Shown: positions 11,111 through 22,512, numbered from the stretch's first letter. The stretch: 64,000 nucleotides of DNA from Magnolia sinica (GCF_029962835.1 NC_080588.1:18556001-18620000), one strand, 5' to 3'. Numbers and translations: made by a program. Notes: generated from the letters alone by a model not told the origin.

Positions 11111-11875
11111 GATGACCTTGAGTTTACATCAATAACATCGAACACTCATGTTTGATGACATCGAACAGACTTTGATAACGTCGAAATAAGATCTTTTATG
11201 TCCAGCAACCTCATAATATTTTGACAAAATATTCGATGAATCGACATACCTTCGATAACATCGAACATCAGTATTCGATGACATCGAAGGTGAATCGATG
11301 ACATCGAAAAACTTAAAGCATTATCTAGCAAATCTTCTTGAAAAATATTATGACTTTGCTGGAGGAATCGAACAAGATTCAATGTCATTGAAATTCAAAT
11401 TTCAATGACATCAAGCAAGGTTCGATAACATCAAATCCGGACACGTCTGTGTCCAACAAGCTTGAAAGGAAAATCAAATGGAAATGTTCGAGGAATCGAG
11501 ATATACTCGATATCATCGAAATTCAAACTTCGATGATATCGAAAAAGGACAAAGAAGTGTCTAGCAAACTTTCAAGGAATATTTTCTGAAAAGATCGATG
11601 AATCGAACTGGGATTCGATGACATCGAAATTTGAAATTTAATGACATCGTAGACAACCTTTAAAATGTCCAACAAGCTCTTATGTGTATAATGTCAAAGA
11701 ATAGAACTGTTATTCGATGACATCGAAGTTCAAATATCGATGACATCAAATCAGGTTCGATAACATCGATCTTTGATTAAAAAGTTCCCAGAATGTTTTT
11801 CAGTTGAGTTCGTATCATCGAACTGATATCCGATGGCATCGAAAGGATTCGATGTCATCGAACTCAGTTAGACTC
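11111..11875 (+). repeat. Array of TTCGATGACATCGAA palindromic boxes in U3 of LTR G
   Basis: About 24 copies of a 15-bp dyad with consensus TTCGATGACATCGAA and variants TTCGATAACATCGAA, TTTGATGACATCGAA, CGATATCATCGAA and CGATGTCATCGAA. They are separated by 10-40 bp of unrelated sequence and end about 35 bp before the TATA box. Spacing and spacer sequence are irregular, unlike a CRISPR or simple satellite. The same box recurs in the Athila-type LTR of element D. Confidence 0.85.
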
Positions 11876-11906
11876 TGACAGTTTTAGTTTCGTTGGAGCT
11901 TTTTGT

Positions 11907-11916
11907 CTTTATAAGG
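11907..11916 (+). promoter_or_regulatory. LTR G TATA box
   Basis: CTTTATAAGG directly after the palindromic array and before the region conserved with the inverted copy G'. It is the likely core promoter of the LTR. Confidence 0.5.
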
Positions 11917-12600
11917 AGAGCTTACTCTTGGTTGTTATAGTGAGAAAAAGATAGAGAGCTTTGAGGGTATAATTGCATATCATCATCCTAAGCCTTTTTT
12001 CTCATAGGAGTTCATCCTTCAATCCACCCTCATCATTGATATTCAATAGAGTGGATTAGTGAATGAATTTTCCCATTGAAGGATCATCCAGCTACCATCT
12101 TAATGACAAATCATTGAGTTGAGATCCCTTGAATGCTTAAGAGCTTGAAATTACTCTGTCCCTTAAATAAGTGGTATTCATTAGAGTAGATTCCAACATA
12201 ACCTTGATCCAACCTGCAGCCTTACATTGGAGCATCATCAGTGTTGCGGATCAAGGGAGCTAAAGAATCTCCATCATCAAATGAGAGCATCTTCATCAAC
12301 GTAGAGAATGGGGCTCATGTACTTATCTATAAGTCATTAGAGTCCAGAGACACTGTTGATCATTCCTTGTGTAGGATTGGATCACAGGTGCATCTCACCC
12401 CCTACAAGCCCTCATAGGAGGCCTCCGACAGGAGAGTACGTTTAGGTTCTTAATGTAGGACCTTTGCTCTTGTGTAGCGCATAAACTTAGGTCCTTTATG
12501 TAGGTCTTTGGCCTATGTGGCTTAAACTAAGTTCCTTGTGTGGATCCTTGGCCTATGTGGCTTAAACTAGGGTCCTTGACCTGTGTGGTTTATATATATA

Positions 12601-14683
12601 TTCTCCTATGCATCCACACCATTAATCACATCATTATCATCATATCATCACCATTATTAATCATCCAAATAATTAAGAAAGAAAATAAACCATAAGAGTG
12701 GATGGGTGTACTCACCTTGATGGATTAGATGGATGGAAGGGATATAATTGATGGTTGAGATTAATGGAAGAGATGGGATTGATAGAGTTGATAGTGGCCC
12801 ACTAAGATCACATCTCTCACTCTCTTTCTCTCCTTATTGTAGGAAAAATGATGAAAATGCTAATGGATGGAGGAGTATACGTAGAGAAATGGATAAATAT
12901 GTGGTTAGGTTAGGTTAATGTGATTATGGTTAGCTTAGGTTAGGATTATGGTAATTTATACATGATTAAGAATTAATAGTGGATTAAAGGGGTGTGGGAT
13001 GGCATAGTGTGATGATGTTATGCATAGGATATGATATGGAGAAGAGTTGACTTTAGGGTGTACATAAGAGAGGGAGGGGTATGGGTGTGTGACATCACAC
13101 ACACGGGTAGAGATTCTCTCACCCATGTGTGGGAGCATGTGTTATGCACATGTGTGGAATAGGATATATGGCATCATGCGCACATGATACACTAACGATT
13201 CTTCGTGGCGTATCTCGCTAACGAAGCCTCTTATAGATGCACGGGTGGTACCTTCGCGATCGCGGAGATGGAGTGGTCGATATGAAATAAGTTTCGAAGT
13301 CTTGGGGTTCCGGTCAGTTGGGTGTGCACTATGCATGGCTAGTCCAGGTCTGGCCAAGGGCATCGATCATCGTGCACATAAGCATAGAAAATAGTATGGA
13401 ATGGATGGGGTGATCATTATGGTATCGGTTTCGGTTATTTACGGTCGCATTATGAGGGGTGTACTATAAGGGGTTCTTTCGAGCATTTGAATTGTACAAG
13501 CAGGCATTACCAGGTTTTATTTCAGAAGGTGAGTCTCATTTACTAACCAATCGGTCATACTTATAAGCTAGACTAGGTATTACACTTAGGCCAAATGAGT
13601 AACTGGGTTGATTTGGTTTATTAATTAAGATTTGACCCATAGTTGTCTCGGTTTTAGGTAAATCTTTATTTGGTTATGGTTGTCTCGATTAGTCAGTGAT
13701 AGGTTGGCTAAATTTAGGCCCTATATGAACAAATCACAAGGCTAGACTTGAGGTTTAAGTGATTGGCGGATTCATTGGCTTCCTACAGTTGATTAATCGA
13801 ATTTGTGCAGTTCGTCTCACCTTGAGCGTCAAGGGTCAGTAAGTGACAACGTAGGTTATTTATATATAAAAAAAATTCAAGGATTTTTTGTTTTTTAAAA
13901 AATCCAAGACATTACAAAAAATCAATGCACTAACATTAGCAAAAAATCTTCTGCAAATCTTCAAATACACCATGAAAATCCATATTGATCACACATAACC
14001 TATTTCAATTGGTTTTCACGAGGAGTGACAATAATGGAGATGAGCAAGTCAAAAGTGGTGCGGTTGGTGTCAAGGGTTCAGCCCCAAAAAATTTGATTGC
14101 TTCTTCTATTTATATCTCTAATTGGTCGATTGACAATGTTGCACCATAAATAAACTAGAGAAAGTGTCCTACCGAGCGTGCCAAAAATATGTTGTCCCTT
14201 TTTTTTTGTTTCAATTTCGGTCATGTGATTTGTGTAGGCTTACCAGAATTGAATGTGTGACTCAATTTGAATCGAACAAGTACAACCCTAAGTGCCAAGA
14301 TAGGCAGATATGTTGAAAATCGATTGTATATGACCGAGATCAAATACGATTGGTCACCGATTCAGTTACTTGCTCAGTGTTGCTTAAGATGATCAGGCGA
14401 TTATTAGAGAGTGGGGTTCGTCCTTCGAAAATGTGTTACACTTCTGCCTTTTGTATGAAATGAATTTTTTTAATATAGATAAAACAAAAAAGAAAATTCT
14501 TACAGTCAATTGTATAGAACAACTGCAGAGCACCTTTTTGAACGGAGAACCTTGCTTGATACTTAAACTAAATCCAGCGTATGAGAGTAGACTCAAAAAT
14601 ACAGCTACTTGATTGCTACTATGGACTACACTACAAAATATAACAGCAGATAATGCTAAGGTTAATAATTACTTGATTACTGC
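12601..14683. other. Unassigned non-coding DNA
   Basis: No reading frame with recognisable protein similarity and no LTR termini that I can place. It includes dinucleotide-poor, A/G-rich sequence with TTAGGTTAGG-like stretches near 12900-12960, a GC-richer patch at 13190-13370 and poly-A/T near 13865-13910. Probably old retrotransposon non-coding sequence; I cannot assign it. Confidence 0.4.
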
Positions 14684-14763
14684 TATGGATTACACTAAGG
14701 AATGTAAATGACAAATAATACTATATGGATTATACTAAGGAATGTAAATGACAAATAATGCTA
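14684..14763. repeat. 40-bp tandem duplication
   Basis: Two adjacent 40-bp units beginning TATGGATTACACTAAGG and TATGGATTATACTAAGG, nearly identical, each running into ATGTAAATGACAAATAAT. A diverged third copy lies just upstream (14622-14660). Confidence 0.8.
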
Positions 14764-14889
14764 AGGACCATAAAGTAATTGAAAGATAGCATTGATTTGG
14801 TTTAGTTAGTATGAGACGTATTCTTCTTCTAAATTTCGTTGTTATTTATAGCTCTAAATTGATAATCCGAATGCTTACCACGTTCTGAT

Positions 14890-15200
14890 GATTGCTATAA
14901 CTATTTCAACATTAGTGATCTCCTGAAGCTATTCTTTGATGTCTATCATATAATCACTCAAAGTTTCTTTATTGATTCGACCACATTTCACTTGACTACC
15001 CTTACCTTATAGATGATGTGACATCGCTTGATAGACACTAGCTGTATTACCGCATAATACTCTTCAAATATATTTGACCATATCAAATACATCTGGTAAG
15101 TTTCATAAAATCATAAGTATTCCGATTTGATTGGTTCGGTTCTCGTACGAACCGACGTAAGTAGAATACCAAATGATATTTTTGAAATGGTCAACAACAT
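14890..15200 (-). pseudogene. Possible remnant of a Copia-type gag
   Basis: Minus-strand translation of about 15110 to 14930 gives a broken series: DVFDMVKYI, CGNTASVYQAMSHHL, GSQVKCGRINKETLSDYMIDIKE. The VYQxMSHxL plus late SDYxxxIKE pattern recalls UBN2-type Copia gag proteins, but with stops and no downstream pol. Weak evidence. Confidence 0.25.
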
Positions 15201-15578
15201 CCATAGGAGGGGCTGCGCAAAAGTGGACACTGACGCAAATAAATTTTCTTAGTGGATGATACATGAATCTAATACACAGCAGTGATTTTTGACCACGGTT
15301 TATGCTTTCTTCAAATGTTGCATCCTGAACCAGTAGTCAAAGTAGTCTGATCTGGTATCGACTTTAGGTACGCAGATTGGTTACTAACTGCCCATCCCTA
15401 ACTAGGAACGGACAGGGACTATTAAGGGCCAACGTGATCATGGGTGTTTATCACCACTGCTTCATGTAGTGTGGTAGGCTTGAGCCTTCTATGTGCCTCT
15501 CTCTTTTTTTTTTGGGCTCGATCCCTAAAATGGTACCACAAACTGGATGGATGATGTTGATGAAACCCATATATCACG

Positions 15579-15939
15579 GGGAGAGGATTAGGTGATACCC
15601 CGGACTCGCCCATGACAGTGCAGCCCTTACTGGGAGTTACCTTAATTTCTTTATTATGTATACATGCCGTCCATCCATATTTCTAGATAATTTTAGGGCG
15701 TTATTTAGAAAATGAAGCAGATCCGATTATAAGGTGGACCATACCATAGGAAACAGTGGTGATTGGCCATTAACAGGCTACAAAAGTTTTGAATTATGCC
15801 GATACTTGTGTTTCATTTTTTTGGCCAATGACCTAAAATGGATGGACCGAGTGGATAGAGAACACATAGGTCAATGTGGTCCCCACGGTAAGAGCTGCCC
15901 GGTCTTGGGTGATGATGGGTTCTCACCTAATGCGATCCA
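15579..15939. mobile_element. hAT-like MITE, 361 bp, TSD ATATCACG
   Basis: Terminal inverted repeats of about 45 bp: the left end reads GGATTAGGTGATACCCCGGA and the right end, reversed, GGATCGCATTAGGTGAGAAC. An 8-bp direct repeat ATATCACG flanks the element at 15571-15578 and 15940-15947. No coding capacity. Confidence 0.75.
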
Positions 15940-15947
15940 ATATCACG

Positions 15948-16417
15948 TTACTAGCTAAGTACGGGCCGGGTGGTACTCCATCCACGTTAGGGGCGCGGCT
16001 TCCTACCCAACAGGGTGCGGCTCTGAACATGGGACCCAATTTAATGTTTGTACTGAATATCCACGCCGTCCATGTGAGTGGATTGGCTGTTACCAGGGTA
16101 ATAGCTTAGTGGGTGTTAGCCTAACCATGTGGGGCCCATCTTGATGCATTTGTTGTATATCTATGCCATTCATCTCTTTTTACATCTCATTTAGAATGCA
16201 ATCTCAAATCATGAGAAGATCCCGATCTCAGGTGGACCATATTAATAGAAATAGTGATGATTAACTGTTAAAAACTTTTTATGAGCTACAAAAGTTTTCG
16301 GTCAATCTGATCTTTCTATTTTCATCCAGATCTTTTGACATTATCAAGAAGAAGAGGTTGGATTTCAAATAAACAGTTGCGATAAACTCTTTGAATTTTT
16401 ATAATGGTGAGTCCCTC
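15948..16417. repeat. MITE-related unit, boundaries unclear
   Basis: Contains the family landmarks (CCACGCCGTCCATGTGAG, GTGGGGCCCATCTTGATG, GTGGACCATATTAATAGAAA) but no clean inverted ends. It appears to be two overlapping partial copies. Confidence 0.5.
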
Positions 16418-16425
16418 AATTATTA

Positions 16426-16965
16426 GGAAGCGGATTGCGTACTGAGTAACTCAGTACCCTTAGCGTACTGAGTAAACTCTGTGGGGCCCACCTTAATTCA
16501 TGCATTTTATTCAACCCGTTCATCCATTTTACCAGATAATTTTAGGGCTTTAGCCCAAAAATAAAACCTATAAAAAGATCGAGTGGACCACACCAACGTA
16601 AACAGTGTGAATTGAACTTCTACCGTTGAAAAGTTCTTAGGGGTTACAGAAGTTTTAGATCAAGCTGATGTTTGTTTTTTCCCTTCATCCATTTCTATTT
16701 GATCTTATTAACAGGTTGGATGGAAAATAAACATTACTGCGTGCCTCAGAAAGGTTTCAACGGTGGAAACCAAAACCTCCACTGTTTCATGTGGTATGGT
16801 CCAGTTGAGCTGTGGATATACTTTCATTTTGATATCAACGGCTAAAATGATCTCTAAAAACGGATGGACGGCATTGATAAACCACATGCATTCACAGTGG
16901 GCCCAACAGAGTTTACTCAGTACGATAAGAGCATACTGAGTAACTCAGTACACAATCCGATTTCC
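16426..16965. mobile_element. hAT-like MITE, 540 bp, TSD AATTATTA
   Basis: Inverted ends of about 65 bp extend to CTGTGGGGCCCAC (left) and its mirror (right). Each end contains the internal palindrome TACTGAGTAACTCAGTA and then GTACTGAGTAAACTCTG. An exact 8-bp direct repeat AATTATTA lies at 16418-16425 and 16966-16973. No coding capacity. The 8-bp duplication suggests hAT transposition. Confidence 0.82.
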
Positions 16966-16979
16966 AATTATTACTCTTT

Positions 16980-17545
16980 CTTGTGGTGTGGTCTACCCAT
17001 TGTTTGAAAAACAGATGAACAGGGTTGATATACAACACATCATCAAGGTACGCCCTATGGCAGGGGTAACACCCACGTGAGTTGTTACCCGGGCAACACC
17101 TAATTCGCGCTCCCCATTCATCCGTTTTACCAGCCGCATCCCAAAAAAGAAGCTGATTGAAATTTCGGTGGACCATACCACAGGAAACATTGGTTATCCA
17201 AAGTCATTTGACTAGGGCCCACCTTAAGGCCCAATGTTTATTTTGCATCTAACCCGTTGATAAAGCATAAGATCTGGATGAATGGAAAAAACAAATATCA
17301 GCTTATCCAAGGCTTATATGGCTCAAAAGAAATTTTCCATGGTCAATAATCACTGTTTATGTATTATAGTCAACCTGATATTTGGATCTGCTTCATTTTT
17401 TATTTAATGCCTTGAAATAAGCTGGCCAAAAGGGATTAACGGTATAGATGCACAATAGACACATCAAGGTTGGGCCCGCGGTCAGGGCCGCACCGTGCAG
17501 GTTGAGGACGGGGCCGTACTAATCCGCTCCCCCCATTTGCGTCTT
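16980..17545. repeat. MITE-related unit(s), boundaries unclear
   Basis: Family landmarks are present in both orientations, including GGGTAACACCCACGTGAG, CACCTAATTCGCGCTCCCC and GGGCCCGCGGTCAGGGCCGC. They suggest at least one 400-500 bp unit, but I could not define its ends. Confidence 0.5.
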
Positions 17546-17546
17546 A

Positions 17547-18041
17547 CCGCCGTCCGTTTCCGGCTGGCAACAAATATGAGTGGCCCATCGTGATGTATGG
17601 TTCTTATCCACACCATCTATCCTTTTTTTTTTTTCGTATCATTTTAGGGGATAAACCTAAAAATGAGTTAGATCAAAAGTTTTGAATGGACTTCACAATG
17701 GGGATTAAACTTTTACCGTTAAAAACTTCATAGGGCCACAGAAGTTTTCAACGGAGCTGATATTTATGTTTTCTCTTCATCCAAGTCTACTTAACTTTAT
17801 GAATATGTTGGATGGAAAATAAAAATCACGGTGAGCCATAGAAAAGTTTCAATGGTGAGAATTAATATCACTGCTGCTTTATGTGGTGTGGTCCACTTGA
17901 GCCTTGGATCTGCCTCATTTTTTATTTTATCCTCTAAAATGATACGGAAGAAAAAATATATATATGAGGTGTGAATAAAACCCATACTTCACAGTGGCCA
18001 CTCAAATCTGCTGCCCGTTCCCAGATGGAGACGGACGGGGT
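17547..18041. mobile_element. MITE-like element, about 495 bp
   Basis: Inverted ends match over about 50 bp: left CCGTCCGTTTCCGGCTGG then AAATATGAGTGGCCCATCGTG; right, reversed, CCGTCCGTCTCCATCTGGG then AGATTTGAGTGGCCACTGTG. No convincing target-site duplication. Confidence 0.65.
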
Positions 18042-18059
18042 AGGACGTAATCGGCGTCA

Positions 18060-18594
18060 GACATGGATTTCCTGCAAAAGCGTTTCACAGGAAGTTCCTG
18101 CGCTGGGATGTAGGTGGGGTCCACCGTGATGTTTGTGATAAATCCATCCTGTCCATCCGTTTTCTGAGATCATTTTAGGACATGATACCAAAAATGATAT
18201 GGATTCAAAACTCAAGTGGGCCATTCCAGAGGGAAAACTAGAGAAATAGTTTTCTACTGTTGAAACCTTCCTAGGCTCCACCTTGATTTTTTATATGCCA
18301 TCCAAACCATTTATAAGATCATTCCCACTGGGATGAAGTGAAAACAAGAAAAAATTAGTATCATAAGAAACTTTTGTGGCCTTAAAAATATTTCAACGGT
18401 TGTGACTGAATCACAAATGCTTCCTCTCATGCCGCGCACCTGAGTTTTGTATCCTTCTGATTTTCTGTAGCATGTCTTAAAATGATCTCAAAAAACGGAT
18501 GAACGGGTGGATTTAGGATAAACATCAAGGTTGGCGCCACCTAACTTCCCAGCGCAGGAACTTCCAGCAAAAGGCTCTCTCAGAGAATCCCTGT
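18060..18594. mobile_element. MITE-like element, about 535 bp
   Basis: Inverted ends share GGAAGTTCCTGCGCTGGGA followed by GTAGGTGGGGTCCACCGTGA (left) and its mirror with GTTAGGTGGCGCCAACCTTGA (right). The interior resembles the other units of the cluster. No clear flanking duplication. Confidence 0.65.
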
Positions 18595-18616
18595 CCATCG
18601 AGTCCCCGTTTTCGGA

Positions 18617-19153
18617 AATGGATTGGCTACTACCCCTGACACTAGCCCAGTGGCTGGTGGTCGGTGTTCTGTGGGTCCCACAATGATGTATGTATTTCAT
18701 CCGTTAAGTTCATTCATTTTAAAAAATCATGTTAAGTATATATTCCAAAAAAGAGGGGTATATAAATCTTAGGTGGACCACACAACATGAAAACAACAGT
18801 GATTGGATATCCATCATTAAAATTCTCCTAAGGCCCACTGTACTGTTTATTTGACATCCAATCTGTTTATTAGGTCATACAGTCCTAGATGAAGGGGAAA
18901 AACAAAAATCATCCCGATCCAAAACTTTTATGGCCCCCAAAATATTTTTAATAGTTGACGCTCATTCAACACTGCTTCTTATAATGTGGTTCATTTCAGA
19001 TTGGGATAACCTCGTTTTCAGTCTCATTCCTTGATATGATATTTAAAAATAGATGAACAGCATAGATAAAACACATATATTATGGTGAGGCCCACATAGC
19101 ACCGACCACCAGCATTGGCTGGTGTCATGGGGAGTAGCCAATCCGTTCCTCCT
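18617..19153. mobile_element. MITE-like element, 537 bp, TSD GTTTTCGGA
   Basis: Inverted ends: left TGGATTGGCTACTACCCC through GGCTGGTGGTCGGTGTTC; right, reversed, CGGATTGGCTACTCCCC through GCTGGTGGTCGGTGCTA. Flanked by a 9-bp direct repeat GTTTTCGGA at 18608-18616 and 19154-19162 (8 bp if the ends are placed one base differently). Confidence 0.75.
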
Positions 19154-19162
19154 GTTTTCGGA

Positions 19163-19392
19163 CGCGCACCAGCCAGTGGCTATTGGTCGGTGCCACGTGG
19201 ACCCTTCCATGATGTATGTATATGCTATCCATATATTTTGAAAGATACTTTAAAGCCTCTATGCCAAAAATAAGGCAGATATAAATATAAGGTGTACCAC
19301 ACCATGTGAAAACAGTAGCGATTAAATGTCCACCGTTACGAACCTCCTAGGGCCCACTGTATTGGTTATTTGACATCTAACCTGTTGATTAG

Positions 19393-19453
<61 letters not shown>

Positions 19454-19680
19454 CAGGAAACTTTTGTGGCTCCTAAGATGTTTTTAATGGTGGGCACTCA
19501 ATCAACACTGTGTGGTCCACTTTAGATTTTGATCAAACTAATTTTTGGGCTGATGCCATAGAATGATCTGGAAGAATGGGTAGATGGCATGGATGAAATA
19601 AATACATTATAGTGGGCCCACAGAGAACTGACTACTAGCCATTGGGTAGTGGTAGGGTAAGTAGCCGATCCGTTTACCAT
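19163..19680. mobile_element. MITE-like element, same subfamily as preceding unit
   Basis: Left end CACCAGCCAGTGGCTATTGG then GTCGGTGCCACGTGGACC; right end, reversed, GGATCGGCTACTTACCC then CAATGGCTAGTAGTCAG. It directly abuts the preceding element, lacks the outermost terminal bases on the left, and has been expanded by a TA microsatellite. Confidence 0.6.
19395..19449. repeat. TA dinucleotide microsatellite
   Basis: Uninterrupted (TA)n of about 27 units inside a MITE-like element. Likely length-polymorphic. Confidence 0.95.
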
Positions 19681-19789
19681 TTTCGGCGTTCATCACCGAA
19701 ATCTTCAGATCCGCTGCACGGATGTCCAGTGACAGTCTCTGCGCCTACCAAGAGCGCACCAGGACACTTTCCCTTGCGAGAGCTGGCAG

Positions 19790-20272
19790 GGGATTACGTA
19801 CTGCCCTGCCAGCACCGACGTTGCTGCAGGCAGAGGTTCGCGGGCCTAACATGATCATCCACGCCGTCCATTCATTTTTTCAGATCTTTTTAGAGCAAGA
19901 TCCCAACAATGATAGATCCAACTTTTCAAGTGAACCACACCACATGAAGAAGCAGGGATGATGTTGAAATCTTCCCAAGGCCGACAGTAACCATCCAATC
20001 TTTTCATGAAGGCACACGAACGTGGATGAAAAGAAAAACATTAAATATCAAAATATCAGCTGGGTCTAAAGCTTCTGTAGCCCTTAAGAAAGTTTTAGTG
20101 GTTGTCGTTCAATCATCACTGCGTAGCCAATTTAAGATTTTGATATGCCTCATTTTTCGCCAAAAAATATAAAATGATCTTAAAAAATGGATGGACGGCG
20201 TGGAAAAACCACATACGTCATGTTTGGGCCCACCGAGTTTTGCAGCACCGATGTCGGTAGGGTACTTAATCC
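19790..20272. mobile_element. MITE-like element, about 480 bp
   Basis: Left end GGATTACGTACTGCCCTGCC then AGCACCGACGTTGCTGC; right end, reversed, GGATTAAGTACCCTACCG then ACATCGGTGCTGC. Shared interior landmarks CCACGCCGTCCATTCA and GATGGACGGCGTGG. No clear flanking duplication. Confidence 0.6.
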
Positions 20273-20284
20273 TCATATGTGCAG

Positions 20285-20810
20285 CCCCGCCCCTATCAGT
20301 ACATTGCGTCTCTGATCGTGGAGCTAACCTTGATATATTCATCATATATCCACGCCGTCCATATGTTTTTACATTTCATTTTAGAGTATTGTCCAAAATT
20401 TTGAATAGATCCAAACCTCTGGTGGACCACACCATATGAAATAGATATAATTGATTATTAAAAACTTCTCACGGGCTAAAAAAGTTTTGGATCAAGCTGA
20501 TATTTTTTTTCCTTTACTGTATGTATGACCTTATCAACACGTTGGATGGAAATAAAACATTACGGTGACCATTAAGATGAGATAGGAAGCTTTTAATGGT
20601 GGATGTTCAATCAAATCTATTTATGATGATATAGTTTTATGAGATTTGCATATGCTTCATTCTTCAATTTATTTCATAAATTGATGTTTCAAAATGAATG
20701 GACGAATTGGATATACAATATATATAAATCTAGGTGGACCCACGGTTAGGGCCGCACTGTGTTGGGTGTGACCCGGGCGGCACCTAATCGGCTCCCCTCC
20801 GTGAGAAAGC
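20285..20810. repeat. MITE-related unit
   Basis: Carries CCACGCCGTCCATATG, GTGGACCACACCATATGAAA and terminal GGGCCGCACTGTGTTGGGTG then CGGCACCTAATCGGCTCCCC. It resembles the 15579 and 20811 units, but its left end is not recognisable. Confidence 0.5.
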
Positions 20811-21380
20811 GGATTAGGTGAGACCCCGTCCTCACCCAAGACGGTGCGGCTCTTGCCATGGTATTACCGTAGTGCCCGTTCTTACCATGAGATTACCGTA
20901 GGGCCCACTTTGATGTGTGTATTATGTATAAATGCTGTTTATCCATTTTTTTCGGATTATTTTAGAATATTATACTAAAAATGAAGTAAATCCAATTATC
21001 ATGTGAACCATATCTTAAGAAATAATGGTAATTGATTGTTGATGACCCATAAAACTTTCAATTAAGCTAATATTTGTTTTTCCTTCATCCAAGCTTACGT
21101 GACTTTATCAACAGATTGGATGGTAAATAAAAACTACGGAAATATTAAGGTGCGCTCTAAGAAGGTTTTAACGGTGGTAAGGCTAATCACAACTGTTTCT
21201 TATGGCATGGTTCACCTGATAATTGGATCTGCTTTATTTTTGGTATAATATCTTTAAATGATCTAGAGAAATGTATGGACGGCGTGGATACATAATACAT
21301 ACATCCAGGTGGGCCCACGGTAAGGGCCGCACCCTCTTGGGTGAAGCCGGGGTCGCACCAAATCCACTCTCCCTCTAGTA
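20811..21380. mobile_element. MITE-like element, about 565 bp
   Basis: Inverted ends over about 50 bp: left GCGGATTAGGTGAGACCCC then CACCCAAGACGGTGCGGCTC; right, reversed, GTGGATTTGGTGCGACCCC then CACCCAAGAGGGTGCGGCCC. Near the left end a short piece (CTTACCATGAGATTACCGTAG) is duplicated. Nearest unit to the PDCB-like gene. Confidence 0.65.
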
Positions 21381-22512
21381 AGGGCCCTGACCATGGTTAA
21401 GTTAGAACCTCTTCATGAGTTTAGGACCGTTTTAAGCGCCACGCACACCAGCGTGCTCATTTCCCGATTCTCTCTCTCTCTCCAAATACAGTAAGAAAAT
21501 GAGTTATTTGATAGTCTGTTATATCGTGATGCTTGATACACAAGCACTAAAAAATTAAACATTTTACTGAAATTAAAATAATTTAAACCGTCCATATTAG
21601 CGGAACCATAGAAAAAATCATTTATATAAAAATTTAATATTATTTTATCAATTTTATTGTTCGATCATTAGACAAATGTTCAGTTAATAACAACCATTGT
21701 CCAACTTTTCATTCGAACCGTTAATTAAGTTCCAAGAATCGGCTAATTTCATTATTATTACATATAATTTTGAGTTCTAGAGCATTTAAACGGTGGGAAC
21801 ACAATCTGACTGGTATAATTTTAATTATTTTTATTTCATGTGTACAATATAAAAGTGCATGCATGTCTATCAAGAACCAAGATCCGCCAGAGCATCGGGT
21901 TTAATAGTAACATGGGGAGCGGCTCCTATGTTAGTTGGCTGCCATTTTATAAATAGCGGTGACTCATCATCCTCACATATGTCACTAATGTACGTACATC
22001 TATCGATACCATCCAACCTCATTGTGTATGGGACACATCTCCACAATCTCATTGATCAACCAATTATAAATATACAATCAATCAATAGCTATTGAAAGGA
22101 TTTAAAAGTATGTTTAAAAATAATCCGCTGGTCAATTCTCTTCCTATCAGAATAATTTTAAAATTTTGCTATATTAACGGTTGGATCAGTGATTTGGACG
22201 GTTTAGATTACTTTATAACTATGTCTTGTACACTATTTAGAAGTTACCATCTTTTATTAAATGGTGCTAAACTAATATAGGACTCTATTCCTCAGAATAA
22301 GACAGCCACTGCATCACCACCTATTATCATTATTATTGTCTGCTCTGGAAATCTCATATCCCAGAACACTTCCTCTTTCAGCTCAAAAGAAAACCTCTGC
22401 TTTTCTCTTCTCCTTTGATTCAACAATTTCCAATCTTCTCTCAAAAATAAAATAAAATAATAATAATAATTCATTGATTTCTTTTCATCAGTCTTCTTCC
22501 TCTTCACCTTTC
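21381..22512 (+). promoter_or_regulatory. Upstream region and presumed 5' UTR of the PDCB-like gene
   Basis: AT-rich single-copy-looking sequence without genes. From about 22360 to the ATG it is pyrimidine-rich with TCTTCTCTC tracts and an AATAAT microsatellite at 22444-22469, typical of a plant 5' leader. I could not choose a TATA box with confidence; TATAAATATACAATC at 22065 is one candidate but is distant from the ATG. Confidence 0.4.

Larger units (their letters stand above)
10867..12600 (+). mobile_element. Copia-type LTR G, 3'-truncated
   Basis: Starts near TGGTTTTGTCAATTA at 10867, directly inside F integrase. It contains a U3 array of palindromic boxes (11111-11875) and a TATA box at 11907. 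The transcribed region at about 12000-12590 matches the window's right end (63300-64000) in inverted orientation. Shared landmarks are AGGAGGCCTCCGACAGGAGA and 35-45-bp degenerate units (TTAGGTTCCTTATGTGGATCC-type) at 12430-12600. The 3' end is missing. Copia assignment rests on the inverted copy G', whose end carries the same CTAGAGGGGGGTGAATAGG motif as Copia LTR A; it is therefore indirect. Confidence 0.65.
15360..21380. repeat. Cluster of related MITE-like elements
   Basis: The 6-kb stretch upstream of the PDCB-like gene is built almost entirely from units of 350-560 bp with GC-rich ends and AT-rich interiors. Ends share GTGGGCCCAC plus GATGTATGTATTTTATCC-type sequence and the mirror form GGATGGACGGCGTGGATA. 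Interiors share GTGGACCACACCATATGAAA and CTTTTATGGCC-like blocks. At least eight units are recognisable. None encodes a transposase. Three have exact target-site duplications (separate entries), two of 8 bp and one of 9 bp; 8 bp favours the hAT superfamily. Confidence 0.8.

Noticed and set aside
11111-11875. CRISPR-like appearance of repeated boxes with spacers
   Set aside because: Boxes vary, spacers are irregular, and the setting is a plant LTR promoter; CRISPR arrays are not expected in a plant nuclear genome.
12956-13363. Short minus-strand frames as genes
   Set aside because: No domain, no plausible splice context and surrounding repeat-like DNA; chance frames.
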